Notes under the pieces: generated by a model
What the model was told of the DNA's origin: nothing
The model's input: the letters and a program-made list of their open reading frames with translations, nothing else
Database searches by the model: none
Program-made: the position numbers and the translations under genes
Source of the DNA: an uncultured bacterium
GTDB taxonomy: Bacteria; Fidelibacterota; Marinisomatia; Marinisomatales; UBA1611
NCBI GenBank assembly: GCA_905478065.1
Contig: CAJQGZ010000079.1
Span: 1 to 39,577 of the forward strand
Reading direction: 5' to 3'
Length of the DNA stretch: 39,577 nt
In this document: piece by piece, positions 24,991 through 34,006 of the stretch
Layout of the letters: every line of letters begins with the position of its first letter
Position numbering within the stretch: position 1 is the stretch's first letter

Positions 24991-25464
24991 ATGGAAAAAG
25001 TAAATCAAAGTATTATTTACCGAAATAAAGATAGTGATTTAGACTGTGAGATTGTTCGCGAACACTCGATTTTCCAATGGGATGAAAAAGAATTTAAATC
25101 TTTTAAATCATGCGTTGAAGATGCCTTAATTAATCATAAAATGCCTGAGGGATTAGATACCCCCAAAATAGAAGATATCATCTTTAAACCACCAAATAAG
25201 CCTATTGAAGACATATCTAATCCAGTAAGAAAAGTTTTAGTTACTAAACAAAAAGTTGATAAAAACTTAAACGTGATTAAAGTCCTTGATAAATACACCA
25301 TTGATGAAGGATCAAAGTTTCATTGCCTTGAAAAAAAAGAGAATTGTTCGATTACAGGTTTTCACCCATACGATTATGATAATCATGACGAATTGGATGT
25401 TATTGTACAATATGATAACGGTGAGAAAGGCATAACATACATTGACTCACTACGCTCCATTTAA
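24991..25464 (+). CDS. Hypothetical cytoplasmic protein
   Basis: This encodes 157 residues, mostly charged, without signal peptide, membrane segment or recognised motif. The middle (VRKVLVTKQKVDKNLNVIKV then LDKYTID) and the end (GFHPYDYDNHDELDVIVQYD) are plausible strands. It is one of only two clear plus-strand genes. Codon use is protein-like and the upstream AAGAGAAATTGAT could give a weak ribosome site. Confidence 0.6.
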   Translation: MEKVNQSIIYRNKDSDLDCEIVREHSIFQWDEKEFKSFKSCVEDALINHKMPEGLDTPKIEDIIFKPPNKPIEDISNPVRKVLVTKQKVDKNLNVIKVLDKYTIDEGSKFHCLEKKENCSITGFHPYDYDNHDELDVIVQYDNGEKGITYIDSLRSI

Positions 25465-25519
25465 TTCTTTTTCAGACTTTCTTTTCCTTAGTATATAAAG
25501 TCAATTCGAACGGTAGAAG

Positions 25520-25559
25520 TCTTGCTTTTATCATCAATTGAATATTTAAAATAGCAAGA
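25520..25559. terminator. Weak convergent-gene hairpin
   Basis: TCTTGCT and AGCAAGA form a 7-bp stem separated by 26 bases in the 95-base gap between converging genes. It is weak but in the expected place for a bidirectional terminator. Confidence 0.3.
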
Positions 25560-26729
25560 TTAGAACGATGGAAAAATGATTCTATCAGAGAGTATAATTA
25601 AATCAAAAACATTCGTCTGACCGTCAGAGTTCAAATCTGAATAATAGCTATCAAAATTAAAATGATCATCGTTCATAATAATGGATACTACATTCGATAT
25701 ATCACTAATATTTAAAAAACCATCATTATTTATATCTCCTAATTGATGCGGATATATGACCTCAAATAAAAATCCATATGCATCTTCTTTAATAAGGGTA
25801 AAGTATTCATTTGGACCATTAATCCAGGTCCCATTTGAAGTACCCCAATATTCATGAGGCAAGTTTTCTTCATAATAAAACGCATGATCAATACTTAAAG
25901 AATTAAGCCGATCATGGATGAGATTTGAACCATAAACAAATGGTAGAAAAATGTCAACGGTAAAAGGATAGCCTGAATTAAAAGGAACTACACCATCAGA
26001 TGTCCCATGAAACATAATTAAAGGAGTATTATCCTCTTCATTAATCCAGTTTAAATCAGCTATTGCTCCCCAACAACTCACAACAGCATTGGGTTTACTA
26101 TAATGATCAAAATCATTTCCTTCACAGTCAATACAGCCCAAGTCTGGATCACTGCCTGCCCCATAGGTTGACTCAGGCCTTTCAGCTTCATCTGTATAGC
26201 TTAAATGAAGAGCAATAAAAGAACCGGCACTAGAACCCCAAACAAATATATTATCATAGTCTATACCGTAATCTTCATGGTACTCGCGTAGATACCTTAT
26301 AGCAGCACTGGCATCTTGCACTCCTCGATAAGCAGCTCTTTCTGCACTATAACTACTCAATACATTTAACCCAAGCCTGTAGGTTAAACTAACAGCGACG
26401 TAACCCCTTTTTGCAGATGCGATGGATAGAGATACCATATCATCAACCTCATTATTACCTGTATAGAAAGCTCCTGGATGAAGAAAAATAATTACAGGCC
26501 TGTTAGTTGCTGTATCTTCAACAGCTTCATAAACGTCCATAGTCATATCCATGTCTATCGTGTTCCATTCAAAGCCAAATATAAAAGGTAAATCAGGCGC
26601 ATTACCGTAGACTACATCTTCTGTCTTTCTTATTTCACTGAAAATCTCATTTTTGTAACGTGGTTGTGCTGTTATTTGAGAAAAGGTAAAAATAATTTGA
26701 ATGAATATAATTGCACTATTCTTCTTCAT
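25560..26729 (-). CDS. Secreted carboxylesterase with C-terminal dockerin-type repeats
   Basis: This encodes 389 residues. A signal peptide (MKKNSAIIFIQIIFTFSQIT) precedes an alpha/beta hydrolase of the carboxylesterase/BD-FAE type: HPGAF at 84-88 (oxyanion hole), the nucleophile GSSAGS at 165-170 with Ser 167, FHGTSDGVVPF (acid) and a late LPHEYWG (His). The last 60 residues contain two dockerin type I calcium-binding repeats: GDINNDGFLNISDISNVV and DLNSDGQTNVFDLIILSD. Dockerins attach enzymes to cohesin scaffolds or, in non-cellulosomal bacteria, have unknown anchoring roles. No cohesin is seen here. Its ATG overlaps the stop of the upstream sorting-domain gene. Confidence 0.85.
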   Translation of the reverse strand: MKKNSAIIFIQIIFTFSQITAQPRYKNEIFSEIRKTEDVVYGNAPDLPFIFGFEWNTIDMDMTMDVYEAVEDTATNRPVIIFLHPGAFYTGNNEVDDMVSLSIASAKRGYVAVSLTYRLGLNVLSSYSAERAAYRGVQDASAAIRYLREYHEDYGIDYDNIFVWGSSAGSFIALHLSYTDEAERPESTYGAGSDPDLGCIDCEGNDFDHYSKPNAVVSCWGAIADLNWINEEDNTPLIMFHGTSDGVVPFNSGYPFTVDIFLPFVYGSNLIHDRLNSLSIDHAFYYEENLPHEYWGTSNGTWINGPNEYFTLIKEDAYGFLFEVIYPHQLGDINNDGFLNISDISNVVSIIMNDDHFNFDSYYSDLNSDGQTNVFDLIILSDRIIFPSF

Positions 26730-28156
26730 TACTTTACCAAAACCATCTTTCTACTTTGTCTAAAACCACCTACTTGAATTGTATAAATATATAAACCCGC
26801 AGATACTGGCTGGCCTGTATTATTCGTTGCATCCCAAACTATTGACCTATTTCCTGCTTCCTGATTAGTATTAATTAATGACTTTATAATAGTACCCTTA
26901 ACATCATATATATTAATATTTACAAGCTCATCATATGGTAAGTTATAACGTATTATCGTGCTAGGATTAAATGGGTTGGGATAGTTTTGATGCATCAAAA
27001 AACTAGTAGGTAATAATTCCTTATCATTACTTAATTGATAACTAAAGTTGTAAGAGTCTGATAATGTTGGGCAACCATTTGAAAAGAAAACCTCCACAGT
27101 ATATTCACCGCTTACAATCGGAACATAGCTTATATTATTTGCGTTTGTTATAACGCTATCATTTAAATACCATTGATACCCTATACCAATAGCTGTTGCA
27201 ATTAAAACGCCCTCATCATCCTCTATACTTGCTACGGGATTTTGCAGATGAAACTGATTGTATGCTATCCTATTTGAATTAACTAGCGAGTCTTGAAATA
27301 ATGCTTGCTGCTCGCAATCATCCTTGAGAGTGAAATCAAGCCATGAATTTAGAAAATCAAAAGTGACCTGTTGTTGCTCAACCCTCGATATTGAAATTCC
27401 ATTTGATGATGCGCTTTCGCCAAGGTCACAAAAGAAGTTAGGATTTCCAAAATAACAATGCCCTCCACCTAAAATTGAAATAAATGTTTTATAATTTGAG
27501 TTAAGATTGTTGTATATAGGCAATTGATGAACGCCTTGAGGCGTTACACCATCTTGACTCCCTGATATAATTAGAGCAGGAATAGTTACGTTTAGTGCAG
27601 AAGCAATTGACGAGACACCATTAGATGAAGACTCAGCCACGGCTAATCCAATAATTGTTTTAAGTTGATTATTATTATTTACGCAAAGAGAATCTGCGGC
27701 TAAAAAGGAAGCTCCCCCACCCATAGAGTGTCCCATTAAAGCTGTATTATTATTAACTAAATTATAAATCGGCGATGAATTGCTATCACCTTCTTCTTGA
27801 ATTTTAGTCACCAAGAATTGCAAATCCCATCCAAACTGTTGATGATCTGTATTGAGACCGCTTTCTGTTCTTGGAAATACCATTATATACCCCTTAGGAA
27901 CGAATTCATCCCATAAGTTTTGGTACGTATCCCAATTAATTAGAAAACCGTGACCAAATAAAATAATTGGGAATTGACCATCCAGAGATAGCATATCTTC
28001 GCCTTGCAAAGGAACAGGATAATAAATTTCCGTTAAGATATTTCTATTTGACCTGCTTGAGTCTTGAAATGTTTTACTGTAATTGTCGACACCATATTGG
28101 GCAGCAGCAAAAGTAAAAAAAAATGAAAATATGATTAATTTTATTAAATGATTCAA
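26729..28156 (-). CDS. Secreted alpha/beta hydrolase with Ig-like domain and type IX-like sorting tail
   Basis: This encodes 475 residues, starting at TTG 28156 (no ATG is available; an upstream in-frame stop is near). A signal peptide (MNHLIKLIIFSFFFTFAAA) precedes an alpha/beta hydrolase resembling the chlorophyllase/PAF-acetylhydrolase group: FGHGF at about 67-71 and the nucleophile GHSMGG at 142-147 (Ser 144). Asp follows in SGSQDGV and His in GGGHCYFG. An Ig-like/PKD-like segment (YQWYLNDSVITN, SGEYTVEVFFSNGC) and the sorting domain (NYPNPFNPSTIIRYNLP ... RKMVLVK) end it. The TTG overlaps the TGA of an orphan leader ORF, suggesting translational coupling. Confidence 0.82.
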   Translation of the reverse strand: MNHLIKLIIFSFFFTFAAAQYGVDNYSKTFQDSSRSNRNILTEIYYPVPLQGEDMLSLDGQFPIILFGHGFLINWDTYQNLWDEFVPKGYIMVFPRTESGLNTDHQQFGWDLQFLVTKIQEEGDSNSSPIYNLVNNNTALMGHSMGGGASFLAADSLCVNNNNQLKTIIGLAVAESSSNGVSSIASALNVTIPALIISGSQDGVTPQGVHQLPIYNNLNSNYKTFISILGGGHCYFGNPNFFCDLGESASSNGISISRVEQQQVTFDFLNSWLDFTLKDDCEQQALFQDSLVNSNRIAYNQFHLQNPVASIEDDEGVLIATAIGIGYQWYLNDSVITNANNISYVPIVSGEYTVEVFFSNGCPTLSDSYNFSYQLSNDKELLPTSFLMHQNYPNPFNPSTIIRYNLPYDELVNINIYDVKGTIIKSLINTNQEAGNRSIVWDATNNTGQPVSAGLYIYTIQVGGFRQSRKMVLVK

Positions 28157-28221
28157 TTGCAGCTTACTTTTTCAAAATCCCAAGGGGCGACGAATAAAAC
28201 GATGAATAAATATTTTTTCAT
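28153..28221 (-). repeat. Orphan signal-peptide leader (MKKYLFIVLFVA...) ending at the hydrolase start
   Basis: A 22-codon frame begins directly after the stop at 28222 (TGA followed immediately by ATG) and reads MKKYLFIVLFVAPWDFEK, then VSCN and a stop. It is the same signal-peptide start seen at 20930, 22043 and 38000, but it is cut off, and its TGA overlaps the TTG of the next gene. It may be a translated leader that couples translation, or a stump left by gene replacement. Confidence 0.65.
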
Positions 28222-28341
28222 TCATTCTGCCTCATCATTATTACTACTACGAAAAAAAATCTGAACTATTAGCTTGAATGGGATGTACCCCACAGCAATC
28301 ACTATGACACCTATGAAGATTATAAATTCTTTAGTTTCCAT
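28222..28341 (-). CDS. 39-residue single-span membrane peptide with acidic tail
   Basis: From ATG 28341 a 39-codon frame reads METKEFIIFIGVIVIAVGYI, then PFKLIVQIFFRSS and the acidic end NNDEAE. It has one membrane segment, a positive turn and an acidic tail. The tail resembles the end of the 63-residue protein at 38001-38192 (ANDEEE). The stop directly abuts the ATG of the leader at 28221. It is too small for automatic gene calling. It is supported by composition and by the shared tail, but expression is not shown. Confidence 0.5.
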   Translation of the reverse strand: METKEFIIFIGVIVIAVGYIPFKLIVQIFFRSSNNDEAE

Positions 28342-28445
28342 AGTTTATAATCTATAAAATAATGAAAAAATATTCTTCACAACGCCAGTCTACATTCATT
28401 TAGGGATTAGTTCCGACTTTATAGTATAACATGATAAAAACTACA

Positions 28446-30320
28446 TCATCCAATATGCTTTTTTAGAAACTTTTCCATTTCTCTATAAAAATCAAACTGA
28501 TTCTCTTCATTATAAAAGCCATGACCTTCATCCTCTTTTAACATATACGGTACTTCTACCCCCTTAGCTTTTAATGCTTCAACAATTTGATCAGACTCTG
28601 CTTGTTTTACTCTCGGGTCATTAGCGCCTTGAGCCACAAATAAAGGCACCCTTATACTATCTACATGAAAAATGGGTGATGCTGCTTTGAGAATATCTTT
28701 TTCAGTGTCAGGATTCCCTATCATTTCATACATCATATGCCTACCTAATTCCCAGTACGGGGGAAGTGTTTCAAGTAGCGTGAATATATTTGATACTCCG
28801 ACATAATCAACACCGCAAGCATAGAGATCAGGAGTGAAAGTCAATCCAGCCAATGTCGCATAACCTCCATAAGATGCACCGTATATTGCAATTCGATTTG
28901 GATCTGCAATACCTTCGTCAATAAGCCATTTGACACCATCAGTTATGTCATCCTGCATGGATTTACCCCATTGTTTAAAGCTGATCTCCCAAAACTCTCT
29001 TCCATATCCTGTGCTTCCTCTAAAATTCATTTGGAATACTCCAAACCCCCTATTCACTAAAAACTGAACTTGCGAGCTATATCCCCAACTGTCTCTGGCC
29101 CAAGGTCCACCATGGGGATTAACAACTATGGGTAAATTTTTACCAGTGCTTCCTTTTGGAAGAGTGAGGTAGCCATGGATAGTGAGTCCATCTCTGGAAG
29201 TATATTTTACGGGTTTCATTTCAGCCATATGATCTTCATTTAGCCAAGGAGAAACTTTCCCTAGGTCTGTTAATTTATCCTCACTTATATCGTAATAATA
29301 ATATGTGCCTCTCGACTTATCACTATAAGTAACAACTACAGCCTTAGTTTCATCTTTTGAAAAACTAGTAATACCTACTTCATAACCAGGTAGTTTTGTT
29401 TCTAATTTATTTTGGATATTTTCTCGCCAATCATCAAAAAATACTCGCTTAGTTTTTGCGACAGTATAGTTTACACCAGTAAGTATTTTCCTTTTTCTTG
29501 AAAACATCAAACTACTTACATCAACTTCTTCATGCTCAAATATCAGCTTATTTTCTTGAACTTGCTCAATGTTGAATTCATAAATAGCTGATTTATCTCT
29601 CCCTCTATTAGATGAAACATAAAGATTTTTATTATCGAACGTAAAAAATAACGGTGATATACCCTCTTTAAAGTCGGTAGTTAGAATAGATTTAAATTCA
29701 TCAGATTCTGATTTTCTGTAAAGCAAACTTGTATTCACACCATCGCTTGTAACCGCTATTCTTAGTTTACCATCATGATCTGTAAGCCATCCTGATATAT
29801 TCCCAGGATTTTCTGCAATCATTTCCATTTTTCCAGTATTAATATTTACCCTATATGGATCAAAAATTTGTTGATTGCGTTTGTTCAAGCCAAGAATGAC
29901 GTGATCTAAATCCTCTTCAAGATCATCTACAATAGTCGCTTTTACATTCTCGAATGGTGTTAAATCAATTTCATTAGAGCCGTCTTTATCAATCGCATAA
30001 AAGTGCATATTCTCATCACCACCATCATCTTTGACATATCCTATTCTATTATTGCCAAGCCACAAAAACCCATAGATACTGCGTTCACTTGACGAGGTTA
30101 ATCTTTTTTCTACATCTGTTTTGATATCTACTACATATACGTTCATCCTTGATTTCCATGGTTTCATATATGCAATGTGATTTCCATTAGGTGAAATTTT
30201 GAATGAAGATTTTTCAGGGTTACGAAAAAAATCTTCTAAGGGTATTAAAGGTGCTTTGTTTTCCATTTTATTACATCCTGCAAAAATTATTATTAAATAA
30301 ATTATCTTTATAAAATTCAT
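28446..30320 (-). CDS. S9-family prolyl oligopeptidase/acylaminoacyl-peptidase, lipoprotein
   Basis: This encodes 624 residues, normal for the family. A short lipoprotein signal (MNFIKIIYLIIIFAGC, Cys 16) precedes the beta-propeller (residues about 30-370: SFKISPNGNHIAYMKPWKSR). The catalytic alpha/beta hydrolase domain has NPHGGPWARDSWGY (oxyanion region), the nucleophile GASYGGY with Ser 483, GANDPRV with Asp 568 and EGHGFYNE with His 600. It cleaves short peptides, probably outside the inner membrane, with the propeller limiting access to larger proteins. A standard, complete copy. Confidence 0.93.
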   Translation of the reverse strand: MNFIKIIYLIIIFAGCNKMENKAPLIPLEDFFRNPEKSSFKISPNGNHIAYMKPWKSRMNVYVVDIKTDVEKRLTSSSERSIYGFLWLGNNRIGYVKDDGGDENMHFYAIDKDGSNEIDLTPFENVKATIVDDLEEDLDHVILGLNKRNQQIFDPYRVNINTGKMEMIAENPGNISGWLTDHDGKLRIAVTSDGVNTSLLYRKSESDEFKSILTTDFKEGISPLFFTFDNKNLYVSSNRGRDKSAIYEFNIEQVQENKLIFEHEEVDVSSLMFSRKRKILTGVNYTVAKTKRVFFDDWRENIQNKLETKLPGYEVGITSFSKDETKAVVVTYSDKSRGTYYYYDISEDKLTDLGKVSPWLNEDHMAEMKPVKYTSRDGLTIHGYLTLPKGSTGKNLPIVVNPHGGPWARDSWGYSSQVQFLVNRGFGVFQMNFRGSTGYGREFWEISFKQWGKSMQDDITDGVKWLIDEGIADPNRIAIYGASYGGYATLAGLTFTPDLYACGVDYVGVSNIFTLLETLPPYWELGRHMMYEMIGNPDTEKDILKAASPIFHVDSIRVPLFVAQGANDPRVKQAESDQIVEALKAKGVEVPYMLKEDEGHGFYNEENQFDFYREMEKFLKKHIG

Positions 30321-30373
30321 CTATTGTACATAATTGATAAAAATTTTATATAATTGATATAAAAATTTAGCTC

Positions 30374-30421
30374 TCAGAAGACAAACAATAAACACACCAA
30401 TAAAACGATGAATAGATATGT
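30374..30421 (-). repeat. Decayed orphan signal-peptide leader (TYLFIVLLVCLLFVF)
   Basis: A 15-codon frame (TYLFIVLLVCLLFVF then stop) without an intact ATG lies in the gap between the nuclease fusion and the peptidase genes. At DNA level it matches the leaders at 28153 and 37962 (CATCGTTTTATT shared with the former). The lost ATG and the stop show it is a remnant. Confidence 0.6.
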
Positions 30422-30448
30422 TTAATCACGTGTTATACTTTCAAATCT

Positions 30449-33400
30449 CTATTTCAATAGCACCATTTTCTTGGCTTGCCTGAACACCTCTGTCTGTATC
30501 GTATATAAATATAATCCTGCTGGTACGGGCTCGTTTTTATTGTTGGTAGCATTCCATTGGATTGTCTTAAACCCTGCGGTTTGCGAGCCATTTACAAGCG
30601 TTTTAACTATTCTGCCCATCATATCATAAATAGTAATATTAACTAAGCCATCATTTGGTAAATCATAACGCAACAAGGTGATAGGATTAAAAGGGTTTGG
30701 ATAGTTTTGATGAAGGCTGAATGCCATCGGCATATCAAGTTCTTGAGCAGATAAAACATCTTCTCCCAATAGTGACACTTGAAAAGTAAGAGTATCTCCA
30801 AAAATACAATATTCTGGCTGATTTTGACAATTTAATGCTTCAGCATAAGCTATGAATGTTACTAAAGTATCAAAGTTAATTGTCGAGTCAGCAAGGATAT
30901 CAAATGGTACCATATTACAACTATTACCAGGCATACCAAAAAACCAAAAATGGTCATTAGAGATTGATACTAAATTAGTATCTGCTTCTAAGACTAAACC
31001 TGGATACCAACCATGAGCAATATCCGAATTATTACAAAAATCCATTTCTATTTGCAATGATTCACCGGGGTTCCAATCATTATCATCTCCACTTATTTGA
31101 ATAGATGGTTCGCTTATAGAAAAATTCCAAGAAGGGATACAAGCTAAGGTATCTTGCTCACCAATGTGATCTTCAATACATGATGGATAAGGTGGGCAGA
31201 GTTGATTGTTTGAAATATCAAAAGTAACCCCTGGGATACTCATTGAACAAATATTTTCAGGGATTCCTCCTGAAAATTGATTAAAGGACAAATCTAATAT
31301 TTCTATATAATTTAATTGATCCCATAATTCTATGGGTATTAGCCCTGAGAGTTGATTAGAGTCCAACGCTAAACCCCAAAGATTATTTAGGTTACCAATT
31401 TCAGCTGGAATGGAACCAGTGAATTGATTTTGTGAAAAATTCATTGAAACAACATTTATTAAGTTGCCTATTCCAGAAGAAATTTCTCCGCTAAGTAGAT
31501 TACGTGAGACATCTAAGCCATTAGTCCAACCAAGAGGTCCCGCTCCAGATGAATGCCCCCCTCTCAAATTAATCAAATTGTAAATTTCTGAAGGGAGCTC
31601 TCCAGATAAGCTATTCTCATTTAAATGAAGTATACTGAGGCTAGTTAGGTTTCCAATTTCAGGTGGAATTGCACCAGTGAGCTGATTAGAATGTAAAGTT
31701 AGACTCTCTAAATTCGACAGGTTTCCTATCTCTGAAGGAATAGAACCAGTTAATCCACTAAACACTATACTTAAACTTTTTAAATTTATTAAGTTTCCAA
31801 TTTCGGGTGGTATTGAACCCGAGAATCCGCAAAATTGACATGACAATGTATCTAAATTTATTAAATTACCTATTTGCGCAGGAATTACGCCTAGATCTAA
31901 AATACCAGAAACGGGATTACCAGAAAGAGTTATGTTTGTTGTCTCGTCAATCGAATAACACTCACCCCATAATTCGACACCAACAGTTCCATCATTTGCA
32001 ATACAAGACTCTACTGAAATAAAAGCAGATTCAAAGGCGCCCATATCAGGTTTAATGCCAATATATGAATCAGGACTTAAATTTACCAGAGTATCAGGCA
32101 CAGGACCTGGGAGCATCTGATTCGATAGGTCAACAACCAAAAAATTTGTTCCTGCGTCAATACAAGGTGAACTGTCCGAAAGGTTGAAATTAGTATCACC
32201 TTCAACAAATAAAGGATCAGTGTATAAATTATTAATGCCAATGGGTATATCAATATTTGAATAATATGGAAAAATCATGCCATCTGCGTTTGTCGGTTGG
32301 TTATTCCAAAAAATTGAATTAACAACAATAGCGTAGTCGCCCATTGAACCTGCACTAATACCTCCTCCTCCATCAACTGCCGAATTATTAACAACAGTGA
32401 CGTTCTTCATAATCGAAGATATAATAGCTCCTGATAACGAAATACCTCCGCCATAAGTCGTAGCGCTATTGTTCGAAATGACAGAGTTTTCAATATTTAA
32501 AGTCGTTGGTATCGAAGAGGCTGAGCCTTCGCCTTCGATGTATATTCCTGCCCCATTACGAGCTTGATTATTATCTACTTTGATATTTTTTAACAAAATA
32601 TCACCGACCATCTTTAAGCTTATTCCGCCACCTTTTCCAGTTGAATACCCATTCTGAATAGTAAGATTACTGATCTCAATTGGGTGGGCGGTTTCGTCCG
32701 AATTATCAATTACTTTGCCTACTCCTTCACCATCAATGACAGTTGAATCCATGTGCGAACCTATTAGTCTAATATTATTTGCCATAGACCAGTTAATATT
32801 TTCAAAATACAATCCTGCCGATACAAAAATAGTATCATTGTCATTTGCAGAGTCAACACCGTTCTGAATCGTAGCAAAAGGATTCTGTTCTGATCCATCG
32901 CCAGTATTATCTGAGCCATCAATAGATATATACCATGTAGATTTAGACTCTTCTTCAAACCATATTCTGCGGACAAGAGTTGAGTCTACAACATATGGAT
33001 TTGGTTTATTTTCTTGATATCCAGCTATAGCCAGAGTACGATTTAATTCATTAGCATCTACTGGGTCTTGCCTATGCCAATCATATAATGTTTCTTTTTG
33101 TATGTTAAAAAAGTTTGTATCAGCAACATCATTATACATTGTATAAAAATAAAACATGCTCCTAGCTATATTTCCTTTAACATCCTCTCTTGGTTCAAAT
33201 ACTCCATTACCGTTATCTACTTCTGAAAACTCATCAATAAATTCATTTGGTATGCTAGTTTCATAATAGTCAAATCTCCACCACTTATCGGTATCATTAT
33301 CATCAATATCTGCAAAATGTTTGTTTCCTCGAGAAGAATTAACATTTCCTCGAGCTGGATAGAGATGATGTAAATCGCTCTTCTGAGGTTCAGATCCCGC

Positions 33401-33709
33401 TCCCATGCTTTGAGGCCAAGAATGCTCACAATTCATGTTAAAAGCATTTGTTTGCGGTCTAGGGTCTTGAGCGGGGTCGATAAAAATTGTATAATTAGTA
33501 TAAATGCCTTTAAGTGAGTTATCATCTTCTAAATCGATTATTGAATACATTACATCTCTTGCATTGTTGTATCCTAAAGTTGATGATGACTTATAATTTA
33601 AAATAACATAGTCTAAAAGTGGCTGACCTGCAGTACCAACTCCGATAATAATTTCTTGTGAAGAAGATATTGAGCAAAAGAATAAAATGCCGGATAAATA
33701 ATTCTTCAT
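30449..33709 (-). CDS. Secreted nuclease fusion: endonuclease I, beta-helix, LRRs and type IX-like sorting tail
   Basis: This encodes 1086 residues. A short signal peptide (MKNYLSGILFFCSISSS) precedes an endonuclease I domain (about 20-250) with the active-site region NCEHSWPQS at 93-101 and SDLHHLYPARGNVN at 111-124, with R128. A right-handed beta-helix of the DUF1565/pectate-lyase type follows at about 255-560 (WYISIDGSDNTGDGSEQNPF, NNQARNGAGIYIEGEG). Then come a cap (GVELWGECYSIDETTNITLS) and about eight plant-type LRRs, a beta-domain and the sorting domain (NYPNPFNPITLLRYDLP ... KKMVLLK). Secreted nucleases release phosphate and nucleosides from extracellular DNA. The cap and LRRs resemble those of the protein at 8676-10547. 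Confidence 0.88.
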   Translation of the reverse strand: MKNYLSGILFFCSISSSQEIIIGVGTAGQPLLDYVILNYKSSSTLGYNNARDVMYSIIDLEDDNSLKGIYTNYTIFIDPAQDPRPQTNAFNMNCEHSWPQSMGAGSEPQKSDLHHLYPARGNVNSSRGNKHFADIDDNDTDKWWRFDYYETSIPNEFIDEFSEVDNGNGVFEPREDVKGNIARSMFYFYTMYNDVADTNFFNIQKETLYDWHRQDPVDANELNRTLAIAGYQENKPNPYVVDSTLVRRIWFEEESKSTWYISIDGSDNTGDGSEQNPFATIQNGVDSANDNDTIFVSAGLYFENINWSMANNIRLIGSHMDSTVIDGEGVGKVIDNSDETAHPIEISNLTIQNGYSTGKGGGISLKMVGDILLKNIKVDNNQARNGAGIYIEGEGSASSIPTTLNIENSVISNNSATTYGGGISLSGAIISSIMKNVTVVNNSAVDGGGGISAGSMGDYAIVVNSIFWNNQPTNADGMIFPYYSNIDIPIGINNLYTDPLFVEGDTNFNLSDSSPCIDAGTNFLVVDLSNQMLPGPVPDTLVNLSPDSYIGIKPDMGAFESAFISVESCIANDGTVGVELWGECYSIDETTNITLSGNPVSGILDLGVIPAQIGNLINLDTLSCQFCGFSGSIPPEIGNLINLKSLSIVFSGLTGSIPSEIGNLSNLESLTLHSNQLTGAIPPEIGNLTSLSILHLNENSLSGELPSEIYNLINLRGGHSSGAGPLGWTNGLDVSRNLLSGEISSGIGNLINVVSMNFSQNQFTGSIPAEIGNLNNLWGLALDSNQLSGLIPIELWDQLNYIEILDLSFNQFSGGIPENICSMSIPGVTFDISNNQLCPPYPSCIEDHIGEQDTLACIPSWNFSISEPSIQISGDDNDWNPGESLQIEMDFCNNSDIAHGWYPGLVLEADTNLVSISNDHFWFFGMPGNSCNMVPFDILADSTINFDTLVTFIAYAEALNCQNQPEYCIFGDTLTFQVSLLGEDVLSAQELDMPMAFSLHQNYPNPFNPITLLRYDLPNDGLVNITIYDMMGRIVKTLVNGSQTAGFKTIQWNATNNKNEPVPAGLYLYTIQTEVFRQAKKMVLLK

Positions 33710-33775
33710 TTATTCTTCCTCATCATTACTTTTTCGATTATGAGTACTAAAATATTTTTTATAGTTTAATATCAT
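33710..33775 (-). other. Acidic-tailed ORF fragment abutting the nuclease start (third NDEEE junction)
   Basis: A 21-codon frame (MILNYKKYFSTHNRKSNDEE, then E) ends in NDEEE-stop, and its TAA is directly followed by the ATG of the gene at 33709. The same end-to-start junction occurs at 28222 and 38001. It probably represents the tail of a small acidic-ended gene rather than a functional peptide. Confidence 0.4.
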
Positions 33776-33869
33776 CGTCTGCAATGTAGCCTTGCTCGCT
33801 AGTTGACAACAGTTTTTTTCTGTAAGATTTTATGCTTAAAGTATTTAGTTCTTCTGCAATAACTTTACT
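33759..33869 (-). pseudogene. C-terminal gene fragment (SKVIAEELNTLSIKSYRKK...)
   Basis: A frame with no start codon reads SKVIAEELNTLSIKSYRKK and LLSTSEQGYIADDDIKL before a stop. Its composition is clearly protein-like: an amphipathic helix, then a GYIADDDIK end. The family is not recognised. It overlaps the small acidic ORF in another frame. It is probably the leftover end of a gene lost at this site. Confidence 0.4.
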
Positions 33870-34006
33870 TTAAAAGTCGTTCATAAATAATTAAAGTAAT
33901 ACTTTAGATAAATATTTTTAAATAATATAATATTAAATCATAAGGATTTATAATTATTCCTGTTCGTACCTGTCTAAATTATATATCAATATAATTCTAA
34001 GATTCA

